Assembly (NCBI GenBank): GCA_914767715.1 | Contig: OU612069.1 | Location: 28,021,387 to 28,085,386, forward strand | From: Membranipora membranacea | Lineage: Eukaryota > Bryozoa > Gymnolaemata > Cheilostomatida > Membraniporidae | Length of the DNA: 64,000 nt | Direction: 5' to 3' | Part shown: positions 1-12,400 of the stretch, piece after piece | Numbering within the stretch: position 1 is the stretch's first letter | Layout: every line of letters starts with the position of its first letter | Notes under the pieces: generated by a model | The model's database searches: none | Told to the model about the DNA's origin: nothing | The model's input: only the letters and a program-made list of their open reading frames with translations | Program-made: the position numbers and the translations under genes

Positions 1-79
1 GTCAATGATGAATAACGAGGTCAGCTTTTTACTAGACCAAGTTTGAACCAATTAGTCTGAGGGGGGGGGGGGGAGGAGG

Positions 80-316
80 GGGGTCTTTCAATTATAGAGC
101 AATGCTTTACTAAAGCAAGTTATCACTATCACATCAGCTCAAAACTATCCCTCACTTTTGTCTTTCAATTAGACAAATTCGTTCCCAAATCGCTCACTCA
201 GAATGTATATAGTTCCATCAATGACTGAGTGATCTGAAAGCAAAAGCAAAGCAGGTATCGCTCACTCATTAAGTGATCAGATTGTAATTTTGGCTGTCTC
301 TAATTGAAAGACCCCT
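80..316. mobile_element. MITE-like element, copy A (inverted relative to copy B)
   Basis: The left end is GGGGTCTTTCAATTATAGAG after a poly-G run (61-78). The right end is TCTAATTGAAAGACCCC at about 299-315. The interior, including ACTAAAGCAAGTTATCACTA and CGCTCACTCATTAAGTGATC, matches copy B read on the other strand. It is non-coding. Confidence 0.7.
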
Positions 317-425
317 CTGAACAACTAGTCGCTACCATTCTACTTATTAGCCTTGTCCGTCAGCCAGAGGGAGAGAAACACCAAGTGCAGTCAGCACATC
401 AAATCTAGGTTGTTACTGAGCTGCC

Positions 426-3400
426 TCACATAGTATACCTGTATGGCTGGTACTGCCTGTGAGGACTGAGGGTGTGTTTCCTCTGGGTTGGCTCTCTGAG
501 CTCGCTGGTACTGGATCTACTCCTCGCCTTAGGCTTTCTCTGCTTAGTGGAGTCGGCTGGAAGGGTCTCCCAGTCTGCTGTGGTGTTAGAGGGCTGTAGT
601 GTGACGCCCCTTCTAACTCGAGGTAATGGACTGGAGGCTTCGCTACTTCCATCTGAGGAGTAGCCTGTGTTCTGGGAGGCATCAACTCTGCTGGCATTTG
701 GTGCTGATTGGTCGATGGCTCTCGTCGGTCGTACGGGTGAGTTGATCTTGTTTCCTGGTCGTGGTGATGGGAGTGGGGATGCACTTCTATCTGACTGTCT
801 GGGTGGGCGTAGGGGTGACCGTGAGCTTGTTGACCGTTCTCTGGTCTCTGTGCCGGTTGGGAGTAACCTCCGGTCTGCTCTCCTGTCTGGTGAGGAGGGT
901 AGAGTTGCGTAGTCGCATTCTCTCTTGGGTCTGGTTGGTTTTGGTGGGGATATCTTCTCGTGTTTTCTTGCAGGCCGTCTGGGTGCTGGTTGGGCTGATC
1001 TGAATGGCTGAAACTCTGACTTTGCGGAATCTGCGTCTGCACAGATCCTCTGACTTGGTGAGGGGAGGATTGAGGAAAAGTTCTCCCATCTGTAACACAG
1101 ATTGATATACTTGATTCGATTCATCTGTGTTTTTCACCATTGTGCAACACCGACCATTGAGTCAAGAAAATGAAAATGTTGTGAAAAGTCATGATTTTCT
1201 ATACATATTCACGTTTTTCATAACGGTGTCAAGTTTGAAAGGTACTAGAGAGAAATATGACTTCCTAGTTTTGTAACAGTTTTGCGGTGACATTTTCACA
1301 ATAATATGGACTTATATTGAAGGGAACACTAATGTATACTGAAACAATCTATGATAGATTCATCATGCAAGGGCCTACTATATTGGTATTTTGGGTAAGG
1401 TATCATAAAGAAATAGATTATAATACATGATTATAATATATACATAATATATAATAAAGAGTCTCACCCGAGTGTGAGGGTAGCGGGCTCAGGGATGATG
1501 AGCGTTTGGATGGCTGGGGCCGCCTGGGATATGGAGCTGTCCATTGAGCTGACACTTTCGCTTCTCCATAACGTCCCATCATTCCCTTCTGTAATCAAGA
1601 TATATATGTGTATTTCTTTATCTTCACATGTAGCTATATAGGCCTAGTACTGAACCTAAGTACAACACTATCACTAGTAATAAATTGGAAGGTACTATGT
1701 TATCGAACTGGCTCACACTCAATTACTGTCAAACTTTGGCTTTGCATTCACAATACATCGATCAATCGCCATTAGACGATCGATTAGGATCAACAATCTT
1801 ATTCTAACTTCTGTTAGGGTTCGGACTGATGCATGCACAATTATATATACTCTCTATAATGCTCTATTTAATGCTGCTATTTAACACTGTGATGTCACTC
1901 TTAGTATTAGAGAGTATCAGATTGTCAGATAAATATTGGAGAATATTTAAACTCTGACAAGACACGACAACGTCTGACTAAGACACTAAGGTGACCCCTC
2001 ACCTCTCCAGGTTGTACCCTCATACTCTGCTGCCTCTCCACTGTAGTATGATGATGTCTGCTGCTCGCCCCACCCTGCTGCTGCTGAGCGCCCCCTTGTG
2101 GTGCTGGAGGATAGTGTGGCTGATCTGGGTGCTGCGACGGGCTGACCAGATGTCCGAGATGTCCTGGATGGTTTTTTGTTGCGTCTTCTACAATATGATA
2201 AAACACAAGTGGTGGTCAACGTGACATCTTGATTACATATTCAGGGTTATAGGTTGAAATATGCAGGTAGACAGCAGTTTATTAAGTTTATTAGTTCTGC
2301 ATGTCTTTTAATTGATCACTATACGCTTCCATTTAAAGTTTACATTGGTCTCTCAACACAATGAGGGTGAAAAAAACTATTTACCAACTGTATTCAATTG
2401 ACAGCACTTATATCAAATCATGGGATAGGAATGACGCAGGGAAGAAATTTTTCGTGCAAACAATTGTGGGAAGCACAGCACGACAAACAAATTACTTGTG
2501 ATCAGCAAACAGAGTGAGGGTGTGTATTGTGTGTAGTGTAAAGCATGGGCTGAACAAAGCATGGTGAGCACCAGATTATCTGATGCTGCTAAGCTCCAGT
2601 ATCCAAGCTGTTTTATCGGATGTAGGTAGGGTTGTGGCTTTACCAGACATTGGTTAGTGGAGCTCCACTTCAGCTACCCAATTCTAACAACAAAACATAT
2701 TGGACACTTAAGCCAGCTGTGAGCTCGCAGTCACATTAAACCAAAGGGAGGCAAGCAAAATTGAATTAGTTTTTGTTAAATTCAGGACCAAGATTGAAAG
2801 TCTAAGCCAATCTAAGTTGACAATGACATGCAGCGGTCCATGTCCAAATGGAGCTTGTAGTGAGTCATAGTCTGGATAAATAAAGCTAGTCTTTTATAGA
2901 GATGAACAATGTCTTCCCATCTTTCGCAGGTGTTTTATAATCCCTTGTGAGTTGTGAACCAACATATTAAGTGCACCACAACATCATTTAGACCTAGATG
3001 AAGGTTGATACAATTTGCCTATATCAGTCAGTCCTGCTCATATTTAAATTGACTGCAAATTGGATCAAGCTTGATCTGCTCTTGACAAACCTGGGATTGA
3101 ATGCAGAGTAGATGGATTTCTCTTTACACCTATGTTAGAGCGTATTATTTAGTGCACATTTGTTATTATGGTCAGCCAGAAGAGCACAGAATTATAACAG
3201 CGCAATAAGTTATTGAGCAGGATGTTAGCAATTAGGTGAAGGAATATATGAATGCTCTAATTCTGCAAGATTTGGGTGGTAATGGAACGCCACTACCAGC
3301 AATCCGGGCGACGTTTGACCTGCTGAACTACGCAATGATTATTTATTGATTGGACTGGTGAGTCACACCATGATCAGAAAATTTGATCAAGGAGTCTCTC

Positions 3401-6400
3401 ACTTGGATGTAGAAAAATTATCCAAATTGAATGGAAGGATGGACTTTATGATAGCTTATTACTTATTTATGATAGCTTATTACTTATTTATGATAGCTTA
3501 TTACTTATTTATGATAGCTTATTACTTATTTATGATAGCTTATTACTTGTTTTGTTTTGTTTGGATTATCAGGCTGTGACGCAGGTTGTTGAAGAAGAAA
3601 GCTCACATATAATCATTAGTTGGTTATAAGAAGATCGGAGCTGAAATCATGCAGCTAATATTACCTGAGCTAGGTTCAAGCCTCTATGCTAACACTACAC
3701 ACACTTACACTAAAGTTAAGTAGTAGGCCTAGTAGTCAGTGAGTGTGGGACTCACACTCATTGGGGATTACACTATAAATCTTACCTACCACTTCTTGAT
3801 GCTGAAACGAAAAAAATAAGAACAATAAATTACACATACACTCCTGATGAGATTCATGATCCTTCCACGCTGGCACCATCCAAACTGAACAAAAATATGA
3901 TACCACCATTTGAACATTTCTTTTTAATTTCATTTGTTTAGAAAGCTGTTAGCCATAATTCAATTTTCTAATAATTATGACTCAATGCATGGAACGAACA
4001 CCCATCCAAATATTTGATATATCATGTTGATTCTATAGTGCTAACTGTGAGGGTAAGATGGCCACTCAACACATACCCTGATTGTGAAGCTCCCGACGTT
4101 TAGTAGCGCTGATCTCAATAGCGGTAGTTTTTATATCGTCAGCGATTCTATCATGTTCATATTCATCCTCACCCATGTGATCTATATCCTCACCGACGTA
4201 TGTGATTGAGTCCTGTCTTATATATGTGACCGGCTCCGCAGGCTAAACAGGATAGCAGAAATATCTTACACATAAAAACTAGCTCGAAAAAGATGACATG
4301 TGATGTGCTGTATTGTATTGGGCCCATTCCGTATTCGCAAACACACGATCAATATCAATATCACTGCAAATTGTTCTCAAAAGTATTGTTTAGATGTAAA
4401 CAAAAAATCAGTGTATATGGTCAAGGCCTGGGAATGCTCACCTTAAAATTGTGTCGGAAATAACCAGCAATATGTGTAAAAAATTATCTAGCTGGAGAAG
4501 TTTTATTTTCACAAACAAACCTGTGGATGCGACTCTTCATCCTCATCTATAGTTGAGATCTCTCTCTGGGGTCGGGGCGGGGGTCTGAACAAAGCCTGTC
4601 CGTTTAGGTGCTTGAGCTCTGAGGCTAACTCTAGTAACTCATCAAGTGTATAATCTGAAACAAGAAGAGCAAACAATGATGCCAAAATTGCTTTGTTTGA
4701 TAGGATAGCTCCAAATTAACACACATTAACCTTTTTTTTTTATGAAAACATCTCGTCATTTAGCCAAAACCCAATTATTGAATTGTTTTGATTATTACAT
4801 AAATCTGGCCCACTTGTTTCTCCGAAATGTGGTTTGGTCTACAGGCTCTGTGATGTATGCTTAGCTGTAGCTTTATACACCAGTTACTTTTTTACTACCC
4901 TGTTATCTGTAAACTTTCTAGAAAACCTCTTTAAACAAATAAATAAATAAATGAATAAACCTTGAGGCAGATATTACTCCTGTTTTCAGGCAACTTTGGT
5001 TGTTGATGATAGGGGGAAAAAGGAAACAATCAATTATTATAACCAAGTCAGCTACAAAATAAAATGAACAAAGCAAAAAAATCATTTTAATAGAAAACCC
5101 ACCTTCTAGATCTTGTTGGAATAACCAGCTCCTGGCCCAGTCCTCTGATTCCTTCCACTCGGGTTTTCTGATGCCGTAGTTTACTTTAAGCCAGTTGAGA
5201 CAGAGCACTGTAGTCCATACTATGTCATCCTGTAACATATGGAGTTTGCACATGAACAAACTTAAAGCTATTGTAGCGCTTTTGGGATGGTGAGTCACAT
5301 GCCATTTATCATATATTTCAAAATGTTTCCCAACTTCAGGAGATCAGGAGATCACGATCTTCATGATCTTAAATTTTGAGCACTTCATATATAACTATAC
5401 CTTATATTGCAATAAGGAGGGGTCGAGAAGAATTTTCATTTTTTATAATAGTTTCAACTGTGTCCAGAGGCTGGATTTCCAAGGTTGCCACAGTGCTCTT
5501 TCTTAGACTGAGACCTTCAATATGATACCAAATATGGGGAGGCGCTACTATAGCTCTAACATGGCTCAGAAGAGTTATACATGTAGGTGGTAAAGGGAGC
5601 TATGGAATAATTGTCAAAAGAAAGCTTAGAGCTGTTCAATTTGTTTTGTATACTAGGAACATCCAAAGGCTGGCATTCCATTACTACAATATTGAAACCT
5701 GTATCTGAAAAGCCTTTTATCGAAGCATTCCAGTTGTACACAATAACCCCAAAGGTGTCCACAGCGGAAAGCTTTTGAAACTCGAAGCAATATCAGCAGT
5801 TGATGATCTTGAGCTACCAAATACAACACCATCTCCATAAGAGAATGGATTACATAATCACTGTAGGCTCTGAAGGAATCAGGTTTTAGTATCAATATAG
5901 AGTTCTCAGTCCTAGTTTAACTGATTTTCACTCAATGCGGAGATTGGAAGCTACTAAAAAGGTACCATTTTGTATATACTATCATTAAAATAGTACCTTT
6001 TTAGTACCTTCACGTCTCAACTTTGAGTGCAAATCAGTTGAAACTAGCCTTAAAGCAGTTTTCTATATAAGACTGAGAACTCCAGAATGATACCAAAAAC
6101 CTGATTCCTTCACAATCACTTTATAGTCCTTTCATACCCTGAGTGGATTTTCCTTTTTGACATCAGTGATGGTAGATCCGAACGCGTAAGCAATCTTCTT
6201 ATCTAACATCCAGTACCCGTCATGATGCTGAAACTTAGTAAGCCCTCCTGGATGCTTCAGAGAGTCTGTAACACAACACATTGTATATATCAAAAGTATA
6301 TTTGTACTGTACATAAGAATCTGCAAAAACAACAATGCAATACAATAGGGTAGACAACAGTGACTCTTGGACGGCAACAATGGCTACCACCACCTACTAG

Positions 6401-9400
6401 TCTTACCACTAACCTAAACTGCTACATTTAACTCTATATTACTTATAAATAATGTTCCCATCACCTCCCTAATCTAATATTTGCTGAAGTAATTTAATTA
6501 ATTTTATAAGCTGAGTTCTAATAATGTATAAGTGCAGCCATATTGTGGTGGGCCATATCTAACATACAAATGTAATCAGAAACTCGTGGACATATGCCAA
6601 CCAAAACCCCAAACTCCCGGATGTTATGTATGCATGTAAATTTGAAAGTCATCCCCTCCTTTTACAAGGAAGGACAACTTGAAAGTCCCTAAATTCGACT
6701 CGCATGTAAGACTCATATCGATTGCTCATTGGAATAGTGGATGTTTTCAATTAAAACATATATGTTTGGACATCAAAGCAGAATACCTGATATGACAGGA
6801 TTGCACATTGATCTCTGATAAGCTGCTCAAGACTTGTGGACATTTATTTGTAGAGATCGATAGTTATATACCTTTGAACCCCTCCCATTCATCCTTATCA
6901 CTGACTCCCATATATATCTCTGACAGAGCGAGCTCGCTGTCAAGGTCAGCCACGGCAGCAGGAGCTCGCTTAAACATGTACTCCATCTCCAACCCATCCT
7001 CCACTTCATCGTCAAAGTCATGTACTGAAACAAAAACACTTTTACATTATTGTAATGGTATTATAGATAAGATAATCTCTTTTTATCAACAGGCCTAACG
7101 AATGGCAAACAGTTGAATCCTCCATCGATACCTGTTACTTTCTCTATTTTGTTCCGTATACAATGGTTTGAAAATTCTTATTATCAGTTCCAGCTCATAT
7201 CTTGAATCTCTGGTGTCTATTGGTCTACCATAGGGAATCCTTTATTAGGTGAGTTCATATCATAGAAAGAAAAATGGTATGGGTGATATCTGAGGAGCGG
7301 ATGAGAAGTATAGGGAATCCCGTCGGAACCAATAAAATCTAATTCTGCACTTCAAAAACATTCCTTAATTTTGGGCACGGAAACAGGAAAAAGAGAAATA
7401 CCATAAACATGACCCTATTCTATATCTAAGTGATGACTCGGCATTAGGACTTTGGATGAAGCATTATAGCGGAAACAACCAACTGGGAGATTGAGCATCT
7501 TCCTTTAAATGTTAGGAAATAAAAATAAGACTAAGCCTGTTTGTTTGATTGTAACAGCAGGCAATTCTTGCAAGGCTGGATTTCCTCTTTGCAGCAATAA
7601 TTTTATCAATTTATTCCATAGTAGCATTTACCAGCCAATGCAAAGCCGAATTTGCCAAGCCAATATATTGCCTCTTATTGGTTGTTTGTATGGATAACGA
7701 ACCAATCAGAGCCAAGACATTGACTGTGTTTAGCCAAGCAGCTCCAGCTGTGTAATACCAAATAATACAAACCAGCAGTGTCCCCTGATCCTATACACAG
7801 TCACAAAAATACATTAATGATTTACATCAGAGGGGAGATATTGTCTGTCTGTGATGCATTGTGGGTATTTGATCAAGTGTCATCCAATTAGCCTGCGTTT
7901 CTGGTCGCTCCCCCTCTTTTTTTCAGCCGCAGGCAAAGAGCTTTTAGTGAGCGACTTCAAATGCATGTGAATTGGATCAAACTTGGTCCTAATAGGCAGG
8001 TGGTGATGGTGAACGTGAATACTGCGTCAAATATTGAACCAAGATGAATTTTATTTCAGGTTTACTACCAACACATAGATGCAAATACATTTCATTGTAG
8101 GCAACAACCCGATCGATCTGACAGAATCACCTGATGTGTTCAAAGAATTTACAGAATATTCTACCTTCTCAACTTCATGACCTTAAATTGTGAGGGTAGA
8201 CTTAAACTTTAGAGACCTTTGCGTAAACCCAGAGGAGAAATCAACAAAACTATAGCTAAACTTGACTCCTCTAGTAGGGTAATGGTAATGTGAACGACAT
8301 CTGGCGATTGATCTATCTTTGCCTCAGCATGCATTAATAATTTGGTTTACTATATCAGTACATGTGATGTAAAAATCTGTGTGGAAGGAGGGTGCAGTGT
8401 CACAAATCACGGAAGCAAGATCTAGAGCTATAATGCATTAAGTCCAGAATTATAATTCGAGGAGAAAACAAGAGATGTCTAGCCCAGTCTACCAAACAAA
8501 CATGTGACTACCTGCGGATGCTGATATGGTCCAAAAATTGCTTTAGCAAGCATAAGGGAAATCTCACCACCCTCGTACAGCATACTTATTTGGTAGACTG
8601 TTGTTGAACACCCTGAATATTCTAAGAGGCTATCTGATGAATATGTTCAGTCTAGAATTGATCAATCTATCTAACTACAACACAATCCTTACTACTGAAA
8701 AAGTAGGGGCCAATATATATAGGGAAATACAAGTTATAGAAAGGATGTCTTTGGATTGAGGCTGAGTCAGTCAAAATTTCGTGCCCGACCCCATCACACG
8801 CCTCACACAACACGTACACAAATGAATGAATCAATGTGAAATTTAGGATGTGAAATCTGTGACGGAACATTTACCATGCAACACAAATTTGCTTCCCGGA
8901 TAAAAAAAGAGAACGACTCCCGGAATGAATGAAGGGTATATGAACCATAAAATAAGTCTAGTGATGCAAATACATTGTCCTGAAGGTGCTGAAATCAGTT
9001 ATAAATCATAAGTTCAGATTATAAAGTGTGTGAAAGTTGTATAAAACAATATCCCAAGAACAAGGATTGGCACAATTCACTTTTTATTTGACCTATGACT
9101 ATGGGTTTTGTGGACTGCTCAGAGGAGTCTTTTATCCACTCCAGAATCAACAGAATTTGGCTTGGATCATCAAACCGGTTACATCACACTAACCCAGATC
9201 CCTGTGCAGCTCTGCGACTGTCTCATTATTTTTATTCCAATAGCCAATACTGACAACATCAACACAATGCAGCTTTAACCTAAATACCACAAAAGATAAG
9301 GCCAATTATAACACTAGTGTACTTATATTTCTAGGCTAAGGCTGCGATGTGGGATCTTGATTAATCTGCAGTATACACAGCACAGTGAATGAGATACTTA

Positions 9401-12400
9401 CTTCTGGAGTCTGCCATAGAGTATCCTGACCTTTGCCCTCCTGATCCCCTCTCGAATATCCCTCGTACAAACTGGCCGGTCTGATCCCCAGGGCGGGATA
9501 GTGTCAGCCTGCTCACTGACTTATGGAATGAGCCAGATACCTGAAAGTCAGTCCATACATTGACAATTTGTCCCACAATTTAGTGCAAATAGCACATGAT
9601 TGCAGTAAACTTGCTCCGGTTTAAAACTCTGATTTAAACACATTCACATTTGAGTTTATAATCAATTTGAGCAATATTCGCATATTAACACTGTGTTTAT
9701 TGCCTAAGTCACAAGGAGAGCGCACTCTTACAACCAAGCTACCCCAAACTATCCAACACACAGTAAGAAAAGGTTCAATATAATGATTGTGCCATTGCTG
9801 ACAATAGCAAGGTCCAAACAGCTGTCTGCTAAGATAACTTTGTGAGGCAGTTTTCGCAATACTTGTCGGTGAGCTACAGCTGGTATCCTCATGTAAACAC
9901 TTACAGATGGAGCTCCGCCTCCTCCGCCGTAGTGGCCCCGCCCACTATAAGCTATCTCATCAGCTCGTACTCTGATAATGGGGAATCCCTCTACTTCCTG
10001 TCCGGTCATGGCATCTATCCCGATGAGTGGTGAGAATCTAGACGGAATGTTTGCTGCGAGACTAGCCTGAATGATGTGGTACTCATTTTCCAAAATATCG
10101 TCTGCACCGAGCGCTTGCGCTATGGCTAAAATTGAACAAGTCAATGTGTTTTAATAACCAACGTACCGCTCAAACTATCATAGGAAAAATCTATTGCCAT
10201 TTCAGAAATCTACTGCAGATGAAAGTCAACCTGTGAACGATCGGAGGATTATTTATGACAATCGAGATTTACGTGATTCACAACTGGAAGTTGTCCCCTC
10301 AAAAGGTCAAATATCAAAGAGTAGGCAACTGCTAAACTTTCACCTTACTTGGCCTACAGCAGAGAGTTTGGGAGGTAACTACGCTCCTTGCTATCAATAA
10401 CCAATTTTATATATACTATACATGTCCATTACCTGAACATAAATGTACGAAGACTGCTGAAAAGTTCTCAACATCGTAAAAGCTTCAAAATATTAGCATG
10501 TAATCCTTCATTGAAAGAATGTATGTTTCTATCATGAGCTTCTCAAGTTATAGCTGCTCTAGCATGTCTTGACAAACTTTTGTTGGTTGGGGTTGGGGGT
10601 AGCCACACCACATGTCAAGACAGGCTAGAGCTAATTCTGATCCCAATGGGTCGATATTACTCACATTTCTCTAGATCCAGTATCTCAGTTTTGAGAGCCA
10701 GTCTATGTATAGGTAGATTATCGTTAACCATAGACTCATTCAGATTGAAGTATATAGTATGAGTATAAGGCTCATCTTTACCCAGAGTACCCGTAATAGT
10801 TAGTGAGCAATTATTATCTCTGATATCCTCTGCCTACAACTATATAACAGAATAATTCTGAAGTAGCAATATACTTAAGTTAACCATAATTCTGCCTTAT
10901 TACAAAGTATCACATATTTCGACATTATCAACCTATCCGCAGATTTGGAAAGGCAAAAAAAAGTACCTACCCGGATGGAATAAAAAATGATCGCAGTGTA
11001 TCTTGAAAATGAACTCAACAAAACTAGGGTCTTTGACTTCAACCTTTCTTCTGCAAAAAACAGACTTTTCTCACACGAATTAGTACAAAAAATAATTTCT
11101 ATATTTGGAAAGTAGATAGACAAAAAGTGGTTGCTCGCAATTGTTACAGTTTGAAGCCACCCTGGCAAACTTATTATCTTGCCAGAAAAAGCACAAGAAA
11201 GCTCAAACTTTGACTAAAGCAATATAATAAAACTTAACAATATATTCTGCATACCATGGTGTCAGCTATCCAGAAGACCTGACAGCTCATAACTGAGGAG
11301 TTATAAGAACTCTAACTCTAAGTCTATGTCCTTGTTATAACTAACCTGTCTCCTCCTCTAAGTCTAAGTCCTTGTTATAACTAACCTGTCCCCTGATGAG
11401 GATATAAATCTGTAGTTTCTCTTCAGCGAATACTATCGGAGGAATAAGAGGAGGTATAGTGAGGCATGTTACTCCGGCCGGTGTATCAAACTCCATCTGT
11501 AAATCTGTGAGCCCAGGCTGCATGGCCTGCTTAAGTACTTCTAATACCTGCAATATTGATTGATGATTTATTACATATTGTGAAGTTCCATGTAAATACT
11601 GGCCTTAAGAAGTAGAAAAAAAAAGAAGAAATCTGTACAAAGCGACGTCAAAGACCTATCTCTGCCCCATGCTCCTCCATATCTTACAGAGGGGTATAGA
11701 CAGCTGATTTGATAATCACTTAACAGTACAATATGACTTTGTGTAGTGAGTTTATTATCAGCCAATCATACTCATAGCAGTGGTAACCCGATCCCGGAGA
11801 TAGAACTTAGTTGGTATTCAATAGGTGACAATGGGATATGAACACTGGTATATGGGATAATCCTTGTAATGTTCAGCCTGCTCTACCAGTTTAAAATCTT
11901 GAATGGATTGTAACAAGTTTTGGCCATCAATGTCATAATGAATACATAGATCACAGTGATTCTCACATACCATATTATAAGGTTTCTCGTTTAGTTTGAG
12001 TATGTGAGGTTTGCCGTTTGCTGCTCTAGCGAGTCCAGTAATCATAGCTCTATGACACGACTCCCCGATGCCGATTGTAAAGAGGCGAGCATAGTCAGCC
12101 CGTTGACTTACATACTCTATACATTCATGCTTGTTAGTCGTCGAGCCTTCACTCAGAATAAATATCTGTAAGAGAAATATGTCATTCAAGTTAAATACAT
12201 TGTTGTAAGAGTATCCAAGATCAAAGGCTTCAATTTGTCACAACACTTTTCCCCCGCCTAACAATGACCGCTCACGGCTCACTGAGGAGATCTGAGCTGA
12301 CAACATATACGTATTTTATACAGGCACACTGAGTGCATCTGTAAAGAAAAAGTAAATAAATTTTTATTAGCAGCTCTCCAGCTGTCTTTACAGTATATGA

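Noticed and set aside
413-1042. 209-codon His/Gln/Pro-rich minus-strand frame as the main C-terminus of the VIT/VWA protein
   Set aside because: The phases of all upstream exons lead into the other frame, which ends at 426; kept only as a finding about dual open frames.
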